DNA of 64,000 nt from Acidovorax sp. 1608163. Its GTDB lineage: Bacteria > Pseudomonadota > Gammaproteobacteria > Burkholderiales > Burkholderiaceae_C. Position 1 is the stretch's first letter. The number at the start of each line of letters is the position of its first letter. The DNA lies in assembly GCF_003669015.1 (NCBI RefSeq), contig NZ_CP033069.1:685001-749000 (forward strand), given 5' to 3'. Positions 20,445-29,185 of the stretch are shown here, one piece after another. A model generated the notes under the pieces. It saw only the letters and a program-made list of their open reading frames with translations, was not told the DNA's origin and did no database searches. The position numbers were made by a program, and so were the translations under genes.

Positions 20445-21413
20445 ATGCAAAAGACGAATCGTTTGGCACTGGCTGTGCTGGCTCTCCTGGGCACCACCAC
20501 CGCTGCTTTCGCTCAAAGCAGCGTTACGCTGTATGGCCGTGTGAACACCACGGTGGAACGCCAAGAAGTGGGCGATGTCAAGACCACTGGCTTGTTCAAC
20601 AACTCCTCGCGTTTCGGCTTCAAGGGTTCTGAAGACCTGGGTGGCGGCCTGAAGGCTGGCTTCCAACTGGAAAGCGGCTTCAACTCTGACACTGGCGCTT
20701 CCGCCACTACTTTCTTCGGCCGTCAAAGCGAAGTGAATCTGTCCGGCGGCTTCGGTGCCGTGCGTCTGGGCCGTTTCACTGCTGAGTCCTACTACGCCAC
20801 TGCTGACTACGTCAGCATGCACAACCATGACACCGGTTCGTCGTCCGACGCGTTCTACGCATACGTGATGCCCGATGCCAACAAGATTGCTTACCGCACT
20901 CCCACTTTCGGTGGCCTGACCATTGACGCCGCTGTGGCTCTGCACGAGCAGCCTACCGGCAAGGCTGGCAAGAACGCTTTTGATCTGGCTGCCAACTACA
21001 ACCTGGGCGCTCTGGCCCTGGGCGCTGGCTACTCCAAGCAAGGCGACGTGAACCAATTCGCAGCCCGCGCTCTGTACACCTTCGGTGCTTTCACCGTTGG
21101 CGGCTACATTCAGCGTGACGAAGACGCTTACGTCCTGAACGGCGGCAAGCGCAACACCTTCCGTCTGGCTGGTGCTTACAACCTGGGCGCTTCCGAATTC
21201 CACGTGAACGTGGGCCGCGCTGGTGAGTACAAGAACCTGAACGACAGCGACGCTACCCAATACACTCTGGGCTACAACTACAACCTGAGCAAGCGCACCA
21301 AGGTGTACGGTTACTACACCCACGTGAACAACAGCCGCAACGCTGCTTACCAATCTGGCGTTGCTGGTGCTGACTTCAGCTCCGTGGCCGTTGGTATCCG
21401 CCACAACTTCTAA
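20445..21413 (+). CDS. Outer-membrane porin (Porin_4, Gram-negative trimeric type)
   Basis: A 322-residue porin. The signal peptide ends TTAAFAQ (cleavage near residue 23). SSVTLYGRVNT opens the barrel, and the chain ends IRHNF with the terminal phenylalanine needed for outer-membrane assembly. AAGGAAA lies before the ATG. Codon choice is markedly more selective than in neighbours (for example mostly CTG for Leu, GGC/GGT for Gly), as for very highly expressed proteins. It stands alone with 272 bases upstream, including an AT-rich stretch around 20220-20300 that may hold the promoter, and a strong terminator after it. Confidence 0.94.
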   Translation: MQKTNRLALAVLALLGTTTAAFAQSSVTLYGRVNTTVERQEVGDVKTTGLFNNSSRFGFKGSEDLGGGLKAGFQLESGFNSDTGASATTFFGRQSEVNLSGGFGAVRLGRFTAESYYATADYVSMHNHDTGSSSDAFYAYVMPDANKIAYRTPTFGGLTIDAAVALHEQPTGKAGKNAFDLAANYNLGALALGAGYSKQGDVNQFAARALYTFGAFTVGGYIQRDEDAYVLNGGKRNTFRLAGAYNLGASEFHVNVGRAGEYKNLNDSDATQYTLGYNYNLSKRTKVYGYYTHVNNSRNAAYQSGVAGADFSSVAVGIRHNF

Positions 21414-21426
21414 TTGGGCTTCAATG

Positions 21427-21446
21427 CTGGCAGCCTAGGCTGCCAG
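21427..21446. other. 20-bp perfect palindrome after porin
   Basis: CTGGCAGCCTAGGCTGCCAG reads the same on both strands. It lies between the porin stop and the strong terminator and could form an extra mRNA-stabilising hairpin. Confidence 0.6.
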
Positions 21447-21462
21447 TCTTGGCTTGATAGAG

Positions 21463-21500
21463 AAAAAGCCTCGCATCCTTTGGGATGCGAGGCTTTTTTG
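21463..21500 (+). terminator. Rho-independent terminator of the porin gene
   Basis: A perfect 12-bp stem (AGCCTCGCATCC at 21467-21478 and its complement at 21483-21494) with a TTTG loop is followed by a T run. The preceding A run extends the pairing, so it may work in both directions. Confidence 0.93.
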
Positions 21501-22031
21501 CTTTGGGGCCTGGCAACGGAGGTGATGGCGGGTGGCAAGCCGGACCGCTGGGGAGGCTATCTTGCCCATACCCGCTAATCTGCTGCGCTGTTTGCCGTGT
21601 TCTGCCGAGTTTCCAGGAGGGTGGGGTTTTTGGGGCTGTAGGGAGTGGATGTGCGAGATGAGCATCCACTCCAGTGAGTTCTGGCAATCGCCATCTCTTG
21701 CCGGAACATCTGTTTCAGCCGTCTTTGAAGGTGTCGATCTGTTGGACACCTGAGGTGCTTGTAGGCCTGTCCCAAGGGCTTTGGCAGGCGCTGTCATCCC
21801 CACGGAGGGCTTGGTGTGGAGAGACTGCGCGTCCTCGCCTGCGGACTGGCTTCAGAAGGAATTTGGGGAGATGAGGGCGGGCACACTGTGGGTGCTGCCG
21901 TATGCCCTATGCCCCCTGCGCGTTGGCAGGGGGCTTTGGACGGGCTGTTGCCGCCCTTGATGAGTGAGTTTGGCGGGAGCCTGGTGGCGGCGCTTCGCGG
22001 CGCCTGAAGTACCGCCAGGCCTAGCAATCGC
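21501..22031. other. Intergenic region without a recognisable gene
   Basis: About 530 bases between the porin terminator and the convergent actP. I see three hairpins: GGAGTGGATG/CATCCACTCC (21642-21672), AGGTGTC/GACACCT (21729-21751) and GCCCCCTGC/GCAGGGGGC (21911-21934, followed by TTT). The last could end a transcript. Short open frames here have no family features. Confidence 0.5.
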
Positions 22032-23765
22032 TCAGTGGCCCGATGCGCCGGAGGCGCCCAGCCCGGTTTCCGAGCGCACTTGCTGCGCAGGGAAGGCGGC
22101 TCGTTCGCGCTGGGCGTTCGCGCTGCGGTCAAGCAGCGAGAAGATCCAGATGCCCGCGAAACCAATGGCCATGGAGAACAAGGCGGGCGAGGTGTAGGGG
22201 AACAGTGCGCTGCCTTTGGGGTTGCCCAGCACCGCTTCCCACACAGAGGGTGACACCACCGTGAGGCCCACGGAGGAGACCAGCCCCATGAAGCCACCGA
22301 TCACAGCGCCCTTGGTCGTGCAGTCCTTCCACAGCACGCTCATGAAGAGCACCGGGAAGTTGGCCGATGCGGCAATGGCAAAGGCCAAAGACACCATGAA
22401 CGCGATGTTCTGCTTTTCGAACACGATGCCCAGCACCACGGCCACAAGGCCCAGCGCCAGTGTGGTGATGCGGGATACGCGCAGTTCGGCGGCGCTATCG
22501 GCCTTGCCTTTCTTGAACACCGTGGCGTACAGGTCGTGCGACACCGCAGAGGCGCCCGACAGCGTCAACCCTGCCACCACCGCCAGGATGGTGGCAAAGG
22601 CCACGGCAGAGATGAAGCCGTAGAAAACGTCGCCACCCACCGACTTGGCCACCAGCACGGCGGCCATGTTGGCGGTGCCTGCGCCGCCTTTGATGACGCC
22701 CGTGACGGTGTCGGCAAACTCAGGGTTGGTGAGCACCAGTGTGATGGCGCCGAAGCCGATGATGAAGATCAGCACATAGAAGTAGCCGATCCAGGTGGTG
22801 GCCCAGAATACGCTCTTGCGGGCTTCCTTCGCATCAGGCACCGTAAAGAAGCGCATCAGAATGTGGGGCAGGCCGGCCGTGCCGAACATCAGTGCCATGC
22901 CGAAGCTGATCGCGGAGATGGGGTCTTTGATAAAGCCACCGGGGCCCATGATCGCCAGGCCGATCTTGGCAGCTTCTTCGGCAGGCTTGCCAGAGTTGGT
23001 GGCAATCGCGGTCTTCACCGCAACGCCCTTGGTAAACAGCGCTTCGGGACTGAAGCCAAACTGTGCCATGACCATGAAGGCCATGAAGGTCACCCCGGCC
23101 AGCAGCAGGCAAGCCTTGATGATCTGCACCCAGGTGGTGGCTGTCATGCCGCCAAAGAGCACATACACCATCATCAGTCCACCGACCAGCACCACGGCGA
23201 TCCAGTAGTCCAGGCCAAACAGCAGCTTGATCAGCTGGCCTGCGCCCACCATCTGGGCGATCAGGTAAAACGCCACCACCACCAGCGTGCCGCTGGCGGC
23301 AAACGCACGGATGGGGGTTTGCTGAAAGCGATAGCCCGCTACGTCGGCAAAGGTGAACTTGCCCAAGTTGCGCAGTCGCTCGGCCATCAGGAAGGTGATG
23401 ACGGGCCAGCCCACCAGAAAGCCAATCGAGTAGATCAGGCCGTCGTAGCCCGACGCCATCACCGCCGCAGAGATGCCCAGGAACGATGCGGCCGACATGT
23501 AGTCGCCTGCAATGGCCAGGCCATTTTGGAAGCCGGTGATGCCGCCGCCGCCGGTATAGAAGTCAGCTGCTGAGCGGGTTTTGGCTGCGGCCCATTTGGT
23601 AATCCAGAGCGTGCCCGCCACGAACAGACCGAACATGATGATGGCGGTCCAGTTGGTGGACTGCTTGGCCGCTTCACCCACATCTCCACCGGCTGCATGG
23701 GCCAGAGGGACGAAGGCCAGCGCGGCGAGGGCTGCCGCAGTGGCAGCGAAGTTTTGCGTTTTCAT
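22032..23765 (-). CDS. actP: Cation/acetate symporter ActP
   Basis: A 577-residue sodium:solute symporter family protein that imports acetate and probably other short carboxylates. A cleavable leader ([13 protein letters not shown]) precedes about 13 membrane segments. The family stretches [20 protein letters not shown] near residue 70, [20 protein letters not shown] and [20 protein letters not shown] are present. It overlaps the DUF485 gene by four bases, the normal yjcH-actP order. The cytoplasmic tail is polar ([14 protein letters not shown]). Confidence 0.95.
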   Translation of the reverse strand: MKTQNFAATAAALAALAFVPLAHAAGGDVGEAAKQSTNWTAIIMFGLFVAGTLWITKWAAAKTRSAADFYTGGGGITGFQNGLAIAGDYMSAASFLGISAAVMASGYDGLIYSIGFLVGWPVITFLMAERLRNLGKFTFADVAGYRFQQTPIRAFAASGTLVVVAFYLIAQMVGAGQLIKLLFGLDYWIAVVLVGGLMMVYVLFGGMTATTWVQIIKACLLLAGVTFMAFMVMAQFGFSPEALFTKGVAVKTAIATNSGKPAEEAAKIGLAIMGPGGFIKDPISAISFGMALMFGTAGLPHILMRFFTVPDAKEARKSVFWATTWIGYFYVLIFIIGFGAITLVLTNPEFADTVTGVIKGGAGTANMAAVLVAKSVGGDVFYGFISAVAFATILAVVAGLTLSGASAVSHDLYATVFKKGKADSAAELRVSRITTLALGLVAVVLGIVFEKQNIAFMVSLAFAIAASANFPVLFMSVLWKDCTTKGAVIGGFMGLVSSVGLTVVSPSVWEAVLGNPKGSALFPYTSPALFSMAIGFAGIWIFSLLDRSANAQRERAAFPAQQVRSETGLGASGASGH

Positions 23766-24070
23766 CGTGCGGCGTCCTTGAGGATGGCTTGGGTCAATGC
23801 GTCATAGCGCCCATTGGCGCGGCGCACGTAGATGCCGGTGATGACGATGGTGAACACGATGATGCCAAAGCCCAGTGGGACCCCCAGCGTGGTAACACCG
23901 TTACCGATGGGCTGCGCGAGGAAGGGCTTGTTGAAGGCGATCAGTGCGATGTACCCGTAATAAACGAAAAGCATCAATGCGGTAAGCAGCCAGCCAAAAC
24001 GGTTGCGCTCGCGCTTGAGCTCCAGGTACTTCGGGTGGCTCTGAATTCTTTCTGCCACGGGGTCGGTCAT
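23762..24070 (-). CDS. DUF485 membrane protein (YjcH-like), partner of ActP
   Basis: A 102-residue protein with two membrane segments ([20 protein letters not shown] and [17 protein letters not shown]) joined by a short loop. [16 protein letters not shown] before the first is typical of DUF485. Several in-frame ATG codons occur at 24070, 24076 and 24082; the GGAG spaced six bases before 24070 favours that start. It is translationally coupled to actP. Its role is unknown but it nearly always accompanies acetate permease. Confidence 0.9.
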   Translation of the reverse strand: MTDPVAERIQSHPKYLELKRERNRFGWLLTALMLFVYYGYIALIAFNKPFLAQPIGNGVTTLGVPLGFGIIVFTIVITGIYVRRANGRYDALTQAILKDAAR

Positions 24071-24504
24071 GTTCATCTCCATAGGTTTCGGGATCTTTTG
24101 CAGCGCCATGCGAATGCCGCTACATACCGACAACGATTCTGAAAACGGGGACTGACCGTCCACTTACGCAGGCCGTGCGTCGGCCTAGGGGTTTGTCCTT
24201 GGCAGGGTTCACCCGTAGGTGAGGGGTCCGGATTTACCCCAACGCCTTGCGTCGCCCATTGGACAGAGTCCGGCGTTTTCACTCGAAAAAACGCCGATTT
24301 CTCGCATGAAGAAAAACACCATAAGGGTTGGCACTGATCCTGGCTTCTTGCTCCGGAGAATTGTTTTTTGGGGCGGAAACAGGTGTGTGACTTTGTCAGT
24401 TTTCGGTCAGATAACAGCTTGATATTGCGCCTCACGGAGCGGCGAGGCTGTTTGGTGTATCGCCTTTTTCGCATCCGAAAAAACCTATACAGGAGACACA
24501 CACC
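24071..24504. other. Divergent control region between DUF485/actP and the MHS transporter
   Basis: About 430 bases with lower GC than the genes. It holds small dyads: TCACC-cgta-GGTGA (24210-24223), GGGGT-N8-ACCCC shortly after, and TTTTTCG-catc-CGAAAAA (24465-24482) next to the transporter start. These could be operators for acetate-responsive regulators. A TTGGCAC motif near 24329 resembles a sigma-54 -24 element, but the matching -12 spacing is off by one. Confidence 0.35.
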
Positions 24505-26165
24505 ATGGCAACAACCCATCCCGCACCGCGGCCGATGTCGCCCGAAGAGAGGAAGGTCATCTTCGCGTCGTCACTCGGTACCGTTTTTGAGTGGTACGAC
24601 TTTTACCTATACGGCTCGCTGGCCGCCATCATTGCCAAGCAGTTCTTCAGCGGGCTGGATGCGGGCTCTGCCTTCATCTTTGCCCTGCTGGCGTTTGCGG
24701 CGGGCTTCATTGTTCGCCCCTTTGGTGCCATCTTCTTTGGCCGCTTGGGCGACATGATTGGTCGCAAGTACACCTTCCTGGTCACCATCTTGATCATGGG
24801 TTTGTCCACGTTCATCGTGGGCATCTTGCCCACGTATGCGTCGATCGGTGTGGCCGCTCCGGTCATCCTGATCATCCTGCGCTTGCTGCAAGGCTTGGCG
24901 CTGGGGGGGAGTACGGCGGTGCAGCCACCTATGTGGCCGAGCACGCACCGCACGGCAAGCGCGGCGCCTACACAGCCTGGATCCAGACCACTGCCACACT
25001 GGGCCTGTTCCTGTCGCTGATGGTGATTCTGGGCACCCGCACCGTTTTGGGTGAAGAAGCCTTTGCCGACTGGGGCTGGCGCATTCCGTTCATCGTGTCG
25101 ATCCTGCTTTTGGCTATCTCGGTGTGGATTCGCTTGTCGATGAACGAATCGCCGGCCTTCCAGAAGATGAAGGCCGAAGGCAAGACCTCCAAGGCCCCGC
25201 TGACCGAGTCTTTCGGCCAGTGGAAGAACCTGAAGATCGTGATCCTGGCACTGGTGGGTTTGACCGCTGGCCAGGCCGTGGTCTGGTACTCGGGCCAGTT
25301 CTATGCGCTGTTCTTCCTGACGCAAGCGCTGAAGGTCGATGGCGCCACTGCCAACATCTTTGTGGCCGTTTCGCTGCTGATTGGCACGCCATTCTTCATC
25401 GTGTTCGGTTCGCTGTCGGACAAGATTGGCCGCAAGCCCATCATCCTGGCAGGCTGCCTGCTGGCCGCGCTGACGTACTTCCCTGTGTTCGGTGCCCTCA
25501 CCAAGGCAGCCAACCCTGCCCTCGCTGAAGCCCAGGCCAAGAACCAGGTGATCGTGACCGCTGATCCCAAGGAATGCTCGTTCCAGTTCAACCCCACTGG
25601 CACCTCCAAGTTCACCAGCTCGTGCGACATCGCCAAGCAGGTGTTGGCAGGCGCTTCGGTGAGCTATGAGAACGCCGTTGGCGCCGCTGGCACCCCCGCC
25701 TCCATCAAGATCGGTGAAACCGTCATCGCCTCGTACACCAGCAAGGGCTTGCCCGCTGATGAAGCCAAGAAGAAGGACGGCGAGTTCAAGAAGGCCGTGG
25801 CCGATGCGCTCAAGGCCGCTGGCTACCCAACCAAGGCCGACCCAGCGCGTATCGACAAGGTCATGGTCACCGTGATCCTGACCTACCTGGTGCTGCTGGT
25901 GACCATGGTGTATGGCCCCATCGCCGCCATGCTGGTGGAAATGTTCCCCACCCGCATCCGCTACACGTCTATGTCACTGCCTTACCACATCGGTAATGGC
26001 TGGTTCGGCGGCTTGCTGCCCACCACGGCGTTTGCCATCGTGGCCCAGACCGGCAACATGTACAACGGCCTGTGGTATCCCATCATCATCGCCGGTGCGA
26101 CGGTGGTGATCGGTGGCCTGTTCATCAAGGAAACCAAGGACGTGGACATCTACGCCAACGACTGA
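24505..26165 (+). pseudogene. MFS transporter of the MHS (metabolite:H+ symporter) family, one-base frameshift
   Basis: The 5' part (from 24505, AGGAG upstream) encodes the first membrane helices, with SSLGTVFEWYDFYLYGSLAA and the loop RLGDMIGRKYTF, then shifts out of frame after LLQGLALGG. The continuation, to 26165, begins EYGGAATYVAEHAPHGKRGA, as expected for MHS proteins, and runs to ETKDVDIYAND. Adding one G to the seven-G run at 24903-24909 joins them into about 554 codons. A large hydrophilic insertion of about 120 residues, rich in Ala and Lys, sits between later helices. Position beside actP suggests a carboxylate transporter. Whether the shift is real or a sequencing error is open. 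Confidence 0.85.
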
Positions 26166-26195
26166 GCCAGGCGCTGACGCGCTGATGTGCTGAGT

Positions 26196-26222
26196 ACAGG
26201 GCCTGCCGCACGCAGGCCCTGT
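26196..26222 (+). terminator. Probable terminator after the MHS transporter
   Basis: ACAGGGCCTGC (26196-26206) pairs perfectly with GCAGGCCCTGT (26212-26222) around a five-base loop, 30 bases after the stop. The T tract is weak, so termination may be partial. Confidence 0.55.
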
Positions 26223-26320
26223 GTTGAATCAAGAGGCTTCGGGTGTCCGCGCCACCGATCTGGGTGGCTTTGCTCTGCCTGAGGCCTCTTCGTTGAACAA
26301 CCCCATCTCAGGAGATACGT

Positions 26321-26494
26321 ATGTGGAAGATTGCCGTTGGTTTTGCTCTGTTCGCGGCGCTGTCGATTTTTGTGATCATCAAGGCCGGGGACAAGGCCGA
26401 CATGGGCGGTGAAAAGCACGGGGCTGATGCCGTGCACGCCCCCGAACCCGCCGCAGCCGCCAGCACCCCCGCTCCGGCCGCCAGTGCGCCTTGA
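26321..26494 (+). CDS. 57-residue single-span membrane peptide
   Basis: ATG at 26321 has a perfect AGGAG seven bases upstream (TCAGGAGATACGT). The peptide begins MWKIAVGFALFAALSIFVII, one membrane span of about 18 residues, then KAGDKADMGGEKHG and an Ala/Pro-rich tail ending ASAP. It is followed directly by a strong bidirectional terminator, so it closes the transporter transcription unit. I do not recognise a family. The layout (inner-membrane anchor with a periplasmic or cytoplasmic Ala/Pro tail) suggests a small accessory protein, possibly of the transporter upstream. Confidence 0.7.
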   Translation: MWKIAVGFALFAALSIFVIIKAGDKADMGGEKHGADAVHAPEPAAAASTPAPAASAP

Positions 26495-26540
26495 TGCGAC
26501 ACTGTAGGGCAGTCTGCGCTGCTCGCATCACTCGCGTCAC

Positions 26541-26587
26541 CCAATAAAAAGGCCCGCGTCCTTGATGGACGCGGGCCTTTTTATTGG
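26541..26587. terminator. Strong bidirectional rho-independent terminator
   Basis: A perfect 21-bp stem (26541-26561 with 26567-26587) has a five-base loop. Its GC core GGCCCGCGTCC is flanked by A and T runs on both sides, so it serves the plus-strand peptide gene and the minus-strand binding-protein gene, which converge here. Confidence 0.95.
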
Positions 26588-26607
26588 GCTGATGCCATTC
26601 TTGGGGG

Positions 26608-27726
26608 TCAGCGTTTGAATTTGCCGTCGGCGCCAATGATGGCCAGGTCTGCAAAATCCAGCCCTGAATGGTCGGTGGCGCTGTAAGACAATTCCAGCCC
26701 ACCCAGGTCCAGCTTCTTGATGCTCTCCAGGCCTGCCTGCAGCTTGGCCCGGTCAGGCTTGGGGCCTGCGCGCTTGATGCCTTCGACCAGCACCTTGGCG
26801 CTGACAAAGCCCTCCAGCATGGCCGGGGTGAGGTCTGCAATGTTCTTGGCTTTGGCCAAGTCCATCGCTTCCTTCACCAGCGGGTAGTTGAGCGAACGCT
26901 CTGACGGCAGCACCTGGGTGACCACAACCCCCCGTGCACTATCACCCAGCGCCTTGATGAAGCCGCCCGAGGCGTTGTTGGACAAGGTCACGATCTGCCC
27001 GGTAACGCCCGCGCCGCGCAGCGCCTTGATGCCATCCACCACCGCCGCCCCGGTGCCCACAAACACCACGGCTTGGGGCTGCTTTTGTGCCACGCGCGGT
27101 GCCAGTGCCGTGAAGTCGGGTTTGGTGCGGTCGAACTTCTCCACAAACAGGGCTTCCAGCTGGTTGGCCTTGAAGCCCGACATGGCGCCCGCTAGGGCGT
27201 CCGAGCCGAAGGTGTCGTCCACGTGCACCACGCCAATGCGCTTGATGCCCAAGGTGTTCAGGTGGGAGATCGCCTTTTCCACCTCGTGCTGGTAGGGCGC
27301 GCGCACGTTGAACACGTACTTGTGCACAGGCTTGTGCAGGGCAATGGCCCCGGTCGATGGGCCCACCAGGGGTACGCCATGCTGCTCCAGCAGCGGCAAT
27401 ATGCCCTGCGTGTGGGGGGTGCCCCGGGTCATGAACAGACCCAGCACGCCCTTTTGCTCGATCAGCACCCGTGCGTTGTCCAGCGTCAACTTGGTGTCGA
27501 ATTTGTCGTCGAGCGTCAGCAGCTCAATCTTCTGCCCGCCCACGCCGCCCTTGGCGTTGACATGGTCCAGGTACAGCGAGGCACCTTGGGATGCCTCTTG
27601 CACGGTGGCAGCGGCCGATCCGGTGACCCCCACCGTCTGCCCAATCAGGATCTGGGCCTGGCAGGTGCCCCAGGCCAGCAGGGCCAGCGTCAGGCTAGTG
27701 CGCAACCATGGAAGGGATGGCTTCAT
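26608..27726 (-). CDS. Branched-chain amino-acid-type ABC substrate-binding protein (paralogue 1)
   Basis: A 372-residue periplasmic binding protein of the LivJ/LivK type (Peripla_BP_6). The signal peptide ends AWGTCQA near residue 24. ILIGQTVGVTGSAAATVQEA, LDHVNAKGGVGGQKIELL and GPSTGAIALHKP are typical. AGGAG lies eight bases before the ATG. The downstream paralogue at 27881 shares most of its length, including the closing motif LDFADL-IIG-DGKF-R. No permease or ATPase gene is nearby, so these two may serve transport components elsewhere or act as sensors. Confidence 0.92.
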   Translation of the reverse strand: MKPSLPWLRTSLTLALLAWGTCQAQILIGQTVGVTGSAAATVQEASQGASLYLDHVNAKGGVGGQKIELLTLDDKFDTKLTLDNARVLIEQKGVLGLFMTRGTPHTQGILPLLEQHGVPLVGPSTGAIALHKPVHKYVFNVRAPYQHEVEKAISHLNTLGIKRIGVVHVDDTFGSDALAGAMSGFKANQLEALFVEKFDRTKPDFTALAPRVAQKQPQAVVFVGTGAAVVDGIKALRGAGVTGQIVTLSNNASGGFIKALGDSARGVVVTQVLPSERSLNYPLVKEAMDLAKAKNIADLTPAMLEGFVSAKVLVEGIKRAGPKPDRAKLQAGLESIKKLDLGGLELSYSATDHSGLDFADLAIIGADGKFKR

Positions 27727-27880
27727 GAGGATGTCTCCTTTGTCGTGTCTGCGGGTGTCCGCAGTGTATTTACAAAGGGTGACACCAACCTCCCACAGGG
27801 GTTTGGGCTGTCAGCAAGCCGCCAGCCTGGGGTGAGGGTCTGGTAACGATTCCCTGCGGGATCGTCGACGGGCCCTCCGT

Positions 27881-28993
27881 TCAGCGTCGGAACTTGCCGT
27901 CCGTACCGATGATGGAAAGATCGGCAAAGTCCAGCCCCGTATGGTCGTCAGGGCCGTAGGTGACTTCCAGCCCGCCCAGGTCGAACTTGCGCAGGCTCTC
28001 CAGCGCCACTTGCACCTTTTCTCGGGTGGGCTTGGGGCCGGCGCGTTTCAGGCCTTCCACCAGCACCTTGGCTGCTGCAAAGCCTTCCAGCATGGCCGGA
28101 CTGATGTCGCCCAGGCCCTTGGCACGCGCCAGCTCTTGTGCCTCTTTCACCATGGGGTAGGTCACTGCGCGCTCATTGGGGTAAACCTGGGTCACGATCA
28201 CGCCCCGTGCATTGGCCCCCAGGCTTTTGACAAAGCCCGCCGAGGCATTGTTGGACAGCGTCACGATCTGCGCGGCAGAGCCTGCGGCGCGAATGGCGTT
28301 GTTGGCATCCACCACGGCAGAACCCGATGCAATGATCAAAACCGCTTGCGCGTCGGCTTTGGCGAGCTTGGCCGCAATGGGCGTGAACTCTGGCTTGGCC
28401 CGGTCGAACTTCTCTTGCAGCACGGGGGTGATCTTGGCGGCGACCAGGCCCTTTTGTGCCCCGGCCAGACCATCGGCGCCAAAGCTGTCATCGGCATAGA
28501 CCACGCCGATGCGAGAGATGCCCATGGAGGCCAAGTGGGTCATGGCCTTTTCGGCCTCACGCTGATACGTGGCGCGCACATTGAAGACATATTTGCGCAC
28601 GGGCTGGTGCAGCACCATGGCGCCGGTGGAGGGCGCCACCAACGACACGCCATGCTTGTCGAGCAGCGGAATGATGGCCTCGGTGTGTGGTGTGCCCCGG
28701 TTCAGAAACAGCGCCAGCACGTTGTTGTCTTCGATCAACTTGCGGGCGTTATCGGCCGCCAGTTTGGGGTCAAACTTGTCGTCCAGCGCCACCACCTCGA
28801 TCTTTTGTCCATTGACACCGCCTTTGGCGTTGACGCTGTCCAGGTAAAGCTTGGCACCGTCTGAGGTTTCCTTCACGCCAGCCGCCACCTGGCCGGTGAA
28901 CCCGGCGGTCTGCCCGATCAAGAGTTGGGCATTTGCAGCGCCCAGCGCCGCGCACAGGGCCACGGCAGCCCCGCATTGTTTCCATGCACGCAT
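27881..28993 (-). CDS. Branched-chain amino-acid-type ABC substrate-binding protein (paralogue 2)
   Basis: A 370-residue LivJ/LivK-type binding protein with signal peptide ALCAALGAANA (cleaved near residue 22). QLLIGQTAGFTGQVAAGVKE, LDSVNAKGGVNGQKIEVV and APSTGAMVLHQPV align directly with paralogue 1, so the pair arose by tandem duplication. ATG at 28993 has AGGAG six bases upstream; longer open frame upstream is spurious. Separated by 154 bases from paralogue 1, it diverges from the large UvrA gene. Ligand unknown. Confidence 0.93.
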   Translation of the reverse strand: MRAWKQCGAAVALCAALGAANAQLLIGQTAGFTGQVAAGVKETSDGAKLYLDSVNAKGGVNGQKIEVVALDDKFDPKLAADNARKLIEDNNVLALFLNRGTPHTEAIIPLLDKHGVSLVAPSTGAMVLHQPVRKYVFNVRATYQREAEKAMTHLASMGISRIGVVYADDSFGADGLAGAQKGLVAAKITPVLQEKFDRAKPEFTPIAAKLAKADAQAVLIIASGSAVVDANNAIRAAGSAAQIVTLSNNASAGFVKSLGANARGVIVTQVYPNERAVTYPMVKEAQELARAKGLGDISPAMLEGFAAAKVLVEGLKRAGPKPTREKVQVALESLRKFDLGGLEVTYGPDDHTGLDFADLSIIGTDGKFRR

Positions 28994-29185
28994 GGTTGTC
29001 TCCTTGTGTTTCTTTGTTGCCGGTACTTTAACGGACTCTTGTAACCAACTGAAAGCGCCCTTGCTGGGCGCACTGGTTTGCGCGGGCCCGGTTTTTGGGG
29101 TCTCGTGCTGCTGCCATGGCGTTGTCAGCAGGGGCTGCCTAGAATGTTTCGCCTCACTCCCCAACGTCCACCTACAAAGCACTCC

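Noticed and set aside
24325..24360. Sigma-54 promoter between DUF485 and the MHS transporter
   Set aside because: TTGGCAC is present, but the GC of the -12 element is one base out of the strict spacing.
28994..29185. LexA (SOS) box upstream of the double uvrA
   Set aside because: No CTGT-N8-ACAG sequence is visible in the gap.
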